Positions 57,788-64,000 of a stretch of 64,000 bases of DNA are shown here, in pieces (position 1 is the first letter of the stretch; every line of letters begins with the position of its first letter). The notes beneath the pieces were generated by a model. It saw only the letters and a program-made list of their open reading frames with translations, searched no databases and was not told where the DNA came from. This stretch comes from Candidatus Anstonella stagnisolia (GTDB lineage: Archaea; Micrarchaeota; Micrarchaeia; Anstonellales; Anstonellaceae): assembly GCA_902384585.1 (NCBI GenBank), contig CABMCJ010000004.1, positions 186,001 to 250,000 on the forward strand. Reading direction: 5' to 3'. A program made the translations under genes and the position numbers.

Positions 57788-58945
57788 ATGAAACCGGCAA
57801 GAAAATGCAAGAAAATGAACAAAAGTAAAAAAGGTTGGGGTCTAATAGGCCTTATGAGCAAGATTTTGGGCTCCGGGGAGAAAGCGCGCGAAGCGCTCCT
57901 CTATAAGCACATTGGGAAAGCAGGGAATTTGGTGCACTGCAACCTGTGCAGCCATTATTGCATTATAAAGGAAGGGGGAGCCGGGAAGTGCCTTGTAAGG
58001 AAAAACATAGGGGGAAAGCTTTATTCCCTGAACTGGGGCAAGAGCGCGGGTTTTGCAATTGACCCCATGGAAAAGAAGCCGTTTTTCCATTTCAAGCCCG
58101 GCTCGCGCGTGCTTTCCTTTGGGACGCCGGGATGCAATTTCCGGTGCCTGAACTGCCAGAACTGGGACTTGTCGCAAGCTGTTAAGGAGGGAGGGAAAGG
58201 CGCGCTTGACATTCCGACAACTACTCCTGCACAAATTGCGCGCATGGCGAAGGAGAACATGGTAGACGGGGTTGCATATACTTACAGCGAGCCCACTATT
58301 TTCTACGAGTATGCAAAGGACACAGTGGAGGCGTGCAGGAAAGAGAAGCTGGACATGTTCCATGTGTTTGTGTCGAATGGGTATTTCACAAAGGAAATGC
58401 TTGAGGATGTTGTGAAGGAAAAACTTCTTCAGGGGATAAGGATTGACCTGAAATTCATAAACGACGAAAAATACATGGAAGTGTGCAGCGGGCACATGCA
58501 AATCGTGAAGGACAACATAAAGAGGGTGCATGCGCTTCGCGGGAAGATTTCACTTGAGATAATTGCGCTTGTGATTCCAACGCTCAATGACAGTGAAGAA
58601 GATATCCGAAATCTTTGCAAATTCGTTGCGAGCGTTGGAAAGGACATTCCGTTGCACTTTAGCAGGTTTTACCCGCAGTATAAGATGCAGGATTTGCCGC
58701 CCACTGAAGAGAGGACGCTGCTTCGCGCGCGTGAAATTGCAAAAGAGGAAGGGCTTGAGTACGTGTACGTTGGGAATACGAATTTGCCCGACGTTGAGAA
58801 CACATATTGCCCGAAATGCAATGAGCTTCTTGTAAAGAGAAACGGATTTTCAATTGAAAAGAACGTTTTTGAAAAATTAAGCGGGAAAGAGAAGAAAAAC
58901 CCAAAATGCCCCAAATGCGGGCACAAAATAAACATTGTACTCTAA
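57788..58945 (+). CDS. AmrS-like radical SAM protein
   Basis: The 385-residue protein contains the radical SAM motif GTPGCNFRCLNCQNW (C116, C120, C123). An N-terminal cysteine cluster, VHCNLCSHYCIIKEGGAGKC, is typical of the AmmeMemoRadiSam system radical SAM enzyme (COG1180 family). FHVFVSNGYFTKE, RIDLKFINDEKY and LHFSRFYPQYKM are also conserved. A C-terminal zinc ribbon (CPKCNE...CPKCGHK) is an extension. Partner genes (AMMECR1, MEMO) are not in the window. The TATA box (TTATGTATAATG at about 57757) suits a start at 57788. Confidence 0.85.
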   Translation: MKPARKCKKMNKSKKGWGLIGLMSKILGSGEKAREALLYKHIGKAGNLVHCNLCSHYCIIKEGGAGKCLVRKNIGGKLYSLNWGKSAGFAIDPMEKKPFFHFKPGSRVLSFGTPGCNFRCLNCQNWDLSQAVKEGGKGALDIPTTTPAQIARMAKENMVDGVAYTYSEPTIFYEYAKDTVEACRKEKLDMFHVFVSNGYFTKEMLEDVVKEKLLQGIRIDLKFINDEKYMEVCSGHMQIVKDNIKRVHALRGKISLEIIALVIPTLNDSEEDIRNLCKFVASVGKDIPLHFSRFYPQYKMQDLPPTEERTLLRAREIAKEEGLEYVYVGNTNLPDVENTYCPKCNELLVKRNGFSIEKNVFEKLSGKEKKNPKCPKCGHKINIVL

Positions 58946-58957
58946 TCTAACATCTAA

Positions 58958-60268
58958 CTAGTAAAGATAGCCCCACGTGTAAAGCCTGTCGGAGTCAGAT
59001 GCCCACTTTATCCCGATGTCGTTGCGGTAGAACATGTTGGGCAGCATTATGTTTTGCACCTTGTTGTACACGAGCTTGCGCGCCTCTTCCATTGTGTTTG
59101 AGCTTGCGGTGAGGATGAGCGCGTACCCTGACTGCCCTGCAAGCTTCCATTCCCCGTCCTCAAGTTTTACGTCGCCCAAATGCACGCCGTCGTTTATGGG
59201 CTTTTTGAAAATTATTGCGGCATCCTCGGAATATTTCTTGAATGCGTTCTTGTCCGAGAAGGGGAAGGGCGAAGTCGCTATCACCACGCCTATCTGAAAG
59301 CCGCGCTTTGTTTTCAGGTCGTATTTCACGCCGTTTGCAAGCGCATGGAAAAATTCGCCCCATGGGGAAAGCACGCCCTCCATCTGAATGTTTATGGTGG
59401 GGTAGCCGAAGCGGCTTGTGAATTCAAGGGGATAAATCCCTTTTGCGTTTGCAATGCAATTTAGGTCTATGTACCCGATGTAGCCGCATGATGCAAGCTT
59501 TTCCTCCATTTTTGCAAGCGTCTCGTTGAAAAGCTTGTTTGGCGGGCACCAGAACATTGTTGTGCCCATCTCGCCGGTGTTTGGGCCGACCTCTCCGGGG
59601 AACATTTTCTTGTGCTCAAAGTTAATGTTGATGGGTGTTATGAATTCCTTGCCGTTGAAAAATGCGCCTATTGCGACTTCCACGCCGGATGCAAAACGCT
59701 GGAGCTGGAAGCTCTTTATCTTTTTTGCCCAGCTCTTTTTGTAGCGCTCAAGCATGTGAAGCAAATCCTTGCCGTCGTCCTCCTGCCCTATGAAGGAAAG
59801 TTCCTTTTCGTTCTGCGCGTCCCCGTTCGGCTTTATCACATACCTTCCGGGATTTTGCTTTATGAAATCGATTGCAGAGTCAAATGAGCTGAAATTCCAG
59901 CTTGGGAGGATATTGACGCCGACTTCCCGAAGCTGCGCCTGCCCGAAATCGCGCTCAACTTCAAGCTTGTCCGTGTAAATCGTGCCGCCCACTACCTTCT
60001 TCCCTTTTTTGCGCAGCTCTTCCGCGATTTCGCCAAAGCCCACGTCGTCAAAAATAATCACGTCTGCCCAGTCAACAAGCGGCTTCCACTCGTCAACTTT
60101 GGGGACAAAGCCATCGGACACGTTCTTTTCAGTCTGTGCTTCTATGAAATATTTCACTTCGTGCCCTTCCTTTAGCACCTGCCATGCAACGTCGCCTATT
60201 AATCCTTCTATGGATACAAAGAGAAATTTGCGTTTTGTTTGCGCTATTGCATTCTCACCGTTCGTCAT
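58958..60268 (-). CDS. PurD-like ATP-grasp protein
   Basis: ATG at 60268 (MTNGENAIAQTKRK) is chosen; the longer frame overlaps the divergent gene. About 436 residues: a Rossmann-like N-terminal domain (KFLFVSIEGLIGDVAWQVLK), then an ATP-grasp (about 105-330) with YVIKPNGDAQNEKELSF, QRFASGVEVAIGAFF, NTGEMGTTMFW and GYIDLNCIANAKGIYPLEFT. It resembles phosphoribosylamine-glycine ligase (PurD), but the N-terminal domain is divergent and lacks the usual GGGREHA-like site. It may make GAR or use another amine and acid. It is divergent from the asparaginase-like gene. Confidence 0.7.
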   Translation of the reverse strand: MTNGENAIAQTKRKFLFVSIEGLIGDVAWQVLKEGHEVKYFIEAQTEKNVSDGFVPKVDEWKPLVDWADVIIFDDVGFGEIAEELRKKGKKVVGGTIYTDKLEVERDFGQAQLREVGVNILPSWNFSSFDSAIDFIKQNPGRYVIKPNGDAQNEKELSFIGQEDDGKDLLHMLERYKKSWAKKIKSFQLQRFASGVEVAIGAFFNGKEFITPININFEHKKMFPGEVGPNTGEMGTTMFWCPPNKLFNETLAKMEEKLASCGYIGYIDLNCIANAKGIYPLEFTSRFGYPTINIQMEGVLSPWGEFFHALANGVKYDLKTKRGFQIGVVIATSPFPFSDKNAFKKYSEDAAIIFKKPINDGVHLGDVKLEDGEWKLAGQSGYALILTASSNTMEEARKLVYNKVQNIMLPNMFYRNDIGIKWASDSDRLYTWGYLY

Positions 60269-60320
60269 TGTGAAATATTTTGCAGTGAAAGTTAATATTT
60301 GTATGCGGGAAAATAATCGC

Positions 60321-60815
60321 ATGAAAATAAAAATTTTCATTACGGGCGGAACGATTGACTCGCTTGAATACGAAAATCCAAAAACAGCGCCAAAGAAACA
60401 GGAATCGGCGATACCTAGCCTGTTAAAACAAGCAAGGGTTTCGTTGGATTATACTACTGAGATCGTTTTCTTCAAGGACAGCAAATTCGTGGATGAAGCG
60501 GACAGGGAAATTCTTTTGAAAAAGTGCATTGAATGCCCGGAAGAAAAAATCGTCATCACGCATGGGACAATGACAATGGAGCAGACTGCGAAATACTTGG
60601 GCAACAAAAAAATCCCAAAAACGATCGTGTTTGTTGGCGCCGCAATTCCTGCCAAAAAAGAAAATTCCGACGCACAGTTTAATGTCGGGACTGCGCTGGC
60701 AGCAGTACAGTTGCTCCCAAACGGCGTTTATGCCTGCATGAATGGAAGGATATTTTCAGGGGACAACGTTAGGAAAAATTTGAAAACCGGCTTTTTTGAA
60801 ACAATCAGGGATTGA
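60321..60815 (+). CDS. Asparaginase N-terminal domain-like protein, active site altered
   Basis: ATG at 60321 opens MKIKIFITGGTIDSLEYE; the open frame upstream is antisense to the PurD-like gene. The 164 residues correspond to the N-terminal domain of L-asparaginases (about 330 residues). The first Thr (T11) of the TGGT-type motif and the second (T83 in THGTMTM) are kept, as is the VGAAIPAKKENSDAQFN strand. The catalytic Asp that normally follows T83 is Met84, and the catalytic Lys in the helix near residue 130 is absent. It is therefore unlikely to hydrolyse asparagine. It may be a binding protein. Confidence 0.75.
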   Translation: MKIKIFITGGTIDSLEYENPKTAPKKQESAIPSLLKQARVSLDYTTEIVFFKDSKFVDEADREILLKKCIECPEEKIVITHGTMTMEQTAKYLGNKKIPKTIVFVGAAIPAKKENSDAQFNVGTALAAVQLLPNGVYACMNGRIFSGDNVRKNLKTGFFETIRD

Positions 60816-60819
60816 GTGC

Positions 60820-60948
60820 ATGGAAGACAATAGGATAAACTGCCCGCACTGCGGGAAATTGATAGAACCGATGGAGAGCGAAACTGCGGCTGGAACTATG
60901 ATGCTCTGCCCGGAATGCTACAAGCTTATTGGCGGAAGCTCCCGCTAA
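60820..60948 (+). CDS. Zinc-ribbon microprotein (42 aa)
   Basis: ATG at 60820, 4 nt after the preceding stop, begins MEDNRINCPHCGKLIEP; CPECYKLIGG follows, then TAA at 60946-60948. Two CxxC pairs 22 residues apart make a compact zinc ribbon. The gene forms an operon with the asparaginase-like domain, which suggests that the two act together. Confidence 0.65.
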   Translation: MEDNRINCPHCGKLIEPMESETAAGTMMLCPECYKLIGGSSR

Positions 60949-60975
60949 GAGAACCAAAGAAATAAAAAAGAAAAT

Positions 60976-61656
60976 TCAAAGCGCGTACTGCGGCTCTATT
61001 TTTACAATCACGGATTTTCTTATTGCTTCAACACGGGAAGCAACCGTTGTTGCTGCATAGTAGGATGCGCTTATTCCAACCGCGAACACTGTACGCTCAA
61101 TTATCACTATTGGGATGAGGGCGAGCCAGAACGCGGGCGTTGTAGGGATTGTGTAGAGCCATATTATGCCGCCAACCGCGTGCGCGGTGAAGGTTGCGCC
61201 ATAGCTGCGAAGCAGCAAATTGTTTGGCATGAGCATTGCTGCGAGTGGGATGAACCAGAAGAGCGAGTACTGCCATGCCTGCGCACCTATTGGGTTGAGC
61301 ACGAAGAGCGCAACGCATGCGAGAGGAACTAACGCGCCGAGCTTTGCCTTTTTCGCGTAGAGAGCGAAATATGCGGTTGCAAAGAGCATTGGGGCAAGCC
61401 TGAGCACATTGAGAAGCGTGAATTCCTTTGCGTTGAATATGAAGGAGAAGAGCTCTGCAACAAGCACAACGCCTGCGCCAAGAAGCGGCCCGAGGAATCC
61501 TCCTACAGTGGGCGCAAAGAGCTGGAAGAGCGTGAAATACTGGTTGTTCGCACCGTAAAGCGCTGATATGTTTATGTTGTCTGCGATTGCGACAAGGAGC
61601 ACAAAGCCCACAAGCAGAAGCACGGTATTTAGACTATAGAGTTTTTTTGCATCCAT
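60976..61656 (-). CDS. ECF S-component-like membrane protein
   Basis: The 226-residue protein has six spans with small loops and an N-terminal DNINISALYGANNQYFTL segment before GGFLGPLLGAGVVLVAEL. The size, topology and Gly/Ala-rich first helices are like substrate-binding S-components of ECF transporters. No matching ATPase or EcfT gene lies next to it, so the substrate and energy source are unknown. It follows the 129-residue gene by 14 nt. Confidence 0.6.
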   Translation of the reverse strand: MDAKKLYSLNTVLLLVGFVLLVAIADNINISALYGANNQYFTLFQLFAPTVGGFLGPLLGAGVVLVAELFSFIFNAKEFTLLNVLRLAPMLFATAYFALYAKKAKLGALVPLACVALFVLNPIGAQAWQYSLFWFIPLAAMLMPNNLLLRSYGATFTAHAVGGIIWLYTIPTTPAFWLALIPIVIIERTVFAVGISASYYAATTVASRVEAIRKSVIVKIEPQYAL

Positions 61657-61670
61657 TTAGACCCCTCCCA

Positions 61671-62060
61671 TTACTTCTTTTGCAGCCTTGGTTTTAAAAT
61701 CTTTTCAATTGCTTCGGACACGCCGTCGTATTCCGCCTTTTTCTCGCCCATGTAATAGCCCTGGAGGCGCATTTTTGAGATGAGAGTTAAGTATTGCGCA
61801 ACCGTGCCCATAAGGAGCACGTCCGTCTTCTCCTTTGCGCAGTTCACAGTGTATTGGGAAACCGTCGCATCCCCTTTTGCGGAAATCATTTCCTGTTTTA
61901 GGATGTTTGCGACCGCATTTCGCACGCCGTGCAGCTTTATGCACGTGAAAACCGCCTTTTTGGACATTATGCCCACGCACATGTCGGACACGTCAATGGA
62001 TTTTATTTCCTGGGCTGCCTGGGAAACATTTTCAAATTGCATTTCCTCTGGTTCGTACAT
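61671..62060 (-). CDS. Unrecognised 129-residue protein
   Basis: The soluble protein has four cysteines (C28, C40 and two more) and an alpha/beta pattern (VGIMSKKAVFTCIKLHGV, VLLMGTVAQYLTLIS). It is flanked by the thioredoxin gene (8 nt away) upstream and an S-component-like gene downstream, all on the minus strand, and so is likely in one operon. No family was recognised. Confidence 0.55.
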   Translation of the reverse strand: MYEPEEMQFENVSQAAQEIKSIDVSDMCVGIMSKKAVFTCIKLHGVRNAVANILKQEMISAKGDATVSQYTVNCAKEKTDVLLMGTVAQYLTLISKMRLQGYYMGEKKAEYDGVSEAIEKILKPRLQKK

Positions 62061-62068
62061 AAAAACAC

Positions 62069-62386
62069 CTAAACTTTCTTGAGAATTGCGCTTAAGTCTG
62101 CCTCTTTTAGACCCACATGCGGCTTTGCATCCGCCCGCACTACAACTTTCCCATCCTTGAAAAGCAAAAGAGTTGGGATTACTTCTACCTTATATTCGTC
62201 CCAGAGGGGGTTCTCGTCCTCGTCCACCTGCAGTTTTAGGAGGGGAACGCTTGCCTTTCCTTCATAACTTTCGAAAATTGGCAGGAATGCGCGGCAGAAG
62301 GGGCACCATGAGGCATAGAAAAGCACGAGAAGCTTGCCTTTCTTGCTTTTTTCCTTTAGCTCTCCAAGCGTTGTAATATTGTCCAT
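62069..62386 (-). CDS. Thioredoxin
   Basis: ATG at 62386 (MDNITTLGEL) is preferred to the upstream one, which would include the AT-rich promoter. The 105-residue protein has LVLFYASWCPFCRAFLPIF with redox cysteines C28 and C31 (WCPFC, an unusual variant of WCGPC) and the cis-proline in VIPTLLLFKDGK. It is a small cytoplasmic thiol-disulfide oxidoreductase and could be the donor for CcdA. Confidence 0.9.
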   Translation of the reverse strand: MDNITTLGELKEKSKKGKLLVLFYASWCPFCRAFLPIFESYEGKASVPLLKLQVDEDENPLWDEYKVEVIPTLLLFKDGKVVVRADAKPHVGLKEADLSAILKKV

Positions 62387-62460
62387 ATTTTGAATTTGAA
62401 GGGCAAATTTATATTCCTTGCACCCCATTTATCACTACGTTATAATATGCGGTGGGAAAC

Positions 62461-63426
62461 ATGAGCCTGATTATACAAAACCTTACAAAAAGATACGGGG
62501 AGCTTACTGCTGTGGACAACCTGAATATTGAGGTTGAGGCAGGGGAGATATTCGGGCTCCTGGGGCCAAACGGGGCAGGGAAGACCACCACGCTCTCCAT
62601 GCTGTGCTGCATAATTGAGCCGACTTCGGGAACTGCGAAAATAAACGGCTTTGACATCAAAACGCAGAAATCGCAGGTGAGAAAATCCATTGGAATCGTG
62701 TTCCAGCAGCCTTCTGTGGATGATTTGCTCACTGCAAAGGAAAACCTTGAATTGCACTGCATGCTGTACGGGGTGGAGCAGGGAGTGCGCCAAAAAAGGA
62801 TAGATGAGGCATTTTCCCTTGTGGAGCTTGAGGACAGGGAGAATGATTTGGTAAAGACTTATTCCGGTGGCATGAGAAAGCGCCTTGAAATTGCGCGTGC
62901 GCTCATACACCGCCCGTCCGTGCTCTTCCTTGATGAGCCCACTACAGGGCTTGATCCGCAAACAAGGGAGCACATGTGGAGCTACATAGAGAGGCTTGCT
63001 GCAGAAGTGCAGATGACTGTTGTGCTCACAACACATTACATGGAGGAGGCGGACGCGCTATCAGACAGGGTGTGCATAATAGACCATGGGAAAAGGATTG
63101 CGCTTGAAACCCCTGAGAAACTTAAAGCGCAAATGGGCGGGGACGTTGTGTACGTGCAGGCACAGAAAATTGACGAGAAGAAAGTGAAATCGCTTTCCTT
63201 TGTGCGCAGCATAAAAAAGCAGGACGGGAAGTTCGCAATCACAATGAAGGATGCGGGAAAGAACTTGCAGAAGCTGCTTGGGAAAATCGGGTGCGTGGAA
63301 AGCGTGGATGTGCACCCCGCAAGCCTCAACGACGTTTTCATAAAATACACAGGAAAGAGCATAAGGGAAGAGGAAGCTGCAGGGGATTACTGGACGCGCG
63401 TGATGAACTCGGAGAAGAAAGAGTAG
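62461..63426 (+). CDS. ABC transporter ATP-binding protein (ABC-2/drug-export type)
   Basis: ATG at 62461 has GGTGGGA upstream. The 321-residue protein has Walker A GPNGAGKTT, signature YSGGMRKRLEIA, Walker B VLFLDEPTTGLDP and the His-loop TTHYMEEAD. The C-terminal domain (about 220-310) is like that of NodI/DrrA exporters. It is followed after 5 nt by the permease, so the two form an exporter of a lipid, drug or polysaccharide. Confidence 0.9.
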   Translation: MSLIIQNLTKRYGELTAVDNLNIEVEAGEIFGLLGPNGAGKTTTLSMLCCIIEPTSGTAKINGFDIKTQKSQVRKSIGIVFQQPSVDDLLTAKENLELHCMLYGVEQGVRQKRIDEAFSLVELEDRENDLVKTYSGGMRKRLEIARALIHRPSVLFLDEPTTGLDPQTREHMWSYIERLAAEVQMTVVLTTHYMEEADALSDRVCIIDHGKRIALETPEKLKAQMGGDVVYVQAQKIDEKKVKSLSFVRSIKKQDGKFAITMKDAGKNLQKLLGKIGCVESVDVHPASLNDVFIKYTGKSIREEEAAGDYWTRVMNSEKKE

Positions 63427-63431
63427 GTTTT

Positions 63432-64000
63432 ATGGATTTTCAAAAAGAGATTGATGGGATGTACGGAGTGTGGCTGCGCGAGTTCAAGGTTTTCCTGCGC
63501 GAGCGCGAGAGGATAATAGGCGCGATTTTCACGCCGCTCCTTTGGATGGTTGCATTCGGGGGCGGGCTTGGGGCAAACGTAAGCATAGGGGATTACAATT
63601 ACCAGCAGTTCGTGTTTCCGGGAACCGTTGCAATGGCAACTCTCTTTGCGTCCATGTTCTACGGAGTATACCTTGTGTGGGACAAGAAGCTGGACTTTTT
63701 CAAGGAAGTTCTTGTTGCGCCGCTTTCTCGCGCAAGCGTTTTTGTTGGAAAAGCCGCAGGCGGAGTTACAATATCCATAATAGAGGGCATAATAATAGTG
63801 ATACTTGGCACGCTTATTGCGGGCGTACCGACTTCGCCCATTCTTTTCCTGCAGGCAATCTTTACGATATTCACGCTTTCCCTTGGGATTACGTCCTTTG
63901 GGCTCATCATAGGGGCGAAAATGAAAAGCCCAGACGGGTTTAACCTCATAATATCGTTTGTAATATGGCCGCTCTTCATACTTTCAGGCGCTTTCTTCCC
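63432..64000 (+). CDS. ABC-2 type permease, 3' end beyond window
   Basis: ATG at 63432 gives 189 codons before the window ends: MDFQKEIDGMYGVWLREFKV and then spans at about 30-52, 65-85, 110-135, 140-165 and 170-188. The fragment contains the ABC-2 features VAPLSRASVFVGKA and SLGITSFGLIIGAKMKSP. It is the permease partner of the ATPase at 62461. Confidence 0.85.
   Translation, partial: MDFQKEIDGMYGVWLREFKVFLRERERIIGAIFTPLLWMVAFGGGLGANVSIGDYNYQQFVFPGTVAMATLFASMFYGVYLVWDKKLDFFKEVLVAPLSRASVFVGKAAGGVTISIIEGIIIVILGTLIAGVPTSPILFLQAIFTIFTLSLGITSFGLIIGAKMKSPDGFNLIISFVIWPLFILSGAFF

Noticed and set aside
59982-60320. N-terminal extension of the asparaginase-like protein
   Set aside because: The extension is antisense to the PurD-like gene and Ser/Phe-rich, and the domain starts cleanly at the ATG at 60321.

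Overview
The window looks like a chromosome segment from an archaeon, most plausibly a DPANN-type lineage with a fairly complete metabolism (Micrarchaeota or Diapherotrites-like is my guess, not a demonstrated placement). The archaeal signs are TATA-box promoters about 25-30 nt before leaderless starts, an intron-bearing tRNA-Cys, a C/D-box sRNA candidate, an archaeal-type NMN adenylyltransferase, a class III (pilin-type) signal peptide, a CBS-hibernation-factor fusion, and many short lipoproteins with a conserved lipobox. Genes are packed, often with 1-4 nt overlaps. No rRNA, CRISPR array or insertion sequence was seen.

Layout. (1) 1-5.1 kb: a virus- or plasmid-like module with small membrane proteins, zinc-ribbon proteins, a Zot-like P-loop ATPase ending in an AT-hook and an HTH protein. 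(2) 5.2-6.5 kb: a lipoprotein and a small cluster with an AbrB-like regulator, then about 470 bp without a gene. (3) 6.9-11.3 kb: a clearly AT-rich island of six membrane/surface genes on the minus strand, probably acquired. (4) 11.3-15.5 kb: a papain-like peptidase, an AlbA_2/ATPase regulator and an AbiE-type nucleotidyltransferase pair with an inverted-repeat operator. (5) 15.5-24.3 kb: paralogous Ig-like lipoproteins around a methyltransferase, an XRE repressor operon with two matching operators, a flavin reductase, a TMEM175-type channel, a cysteine-repeat surface protein and RadC. (6) 24.4-31.5 kb: a beta-propeller lipoprotein, a three-gene cluster with FecR-like folds, a double zinc ribbon and a PH-domain protein. 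(7) 31.5-35.4 kb: a redox block (CcdA, TlpA-like, nitroreductase facing MsrB, MsrA and a degenerate Nudix protein). (8) 35.5-47.9 kb: a LysM-like membrane protein, purH, NMNAT, FKBP, then a run of a TPR-AAA ATPase, a PrsW-type protease and dihydroorotase, a pilin-like protein and a CBS-HPF protein. (9) 48-64 kb: tRNA-Cys, surface transglutaminase and amidohydrolase lipoproteins, TPR and ATPase genes, argH, a structured ncRNA locus, an AmrS-like radical SAM enzyme, a PurD-like ATP-grasp, an asparaginase-like domain, an S-component-like membrane protein, thioredoxin and an ABC-2 exporter running off the end.

How it fits together. Housekeeping enzymes (PurH, PurD-like, PyrC, ArgH, NMNAT) are scattered among envelope genes. 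The most interesting non-coding signals are a 12-17 bp element placed 6-8 nt before the TATA box of three unlinked genes (AbrB-like, AlbA_2/ATPase, RadC), the paired XRE operators, the operators of the AbiE pair and of the virus-like module, and the C/D-box-like RNA upstream of argH. All functions are inferred by reading the sequence; no database search was run.
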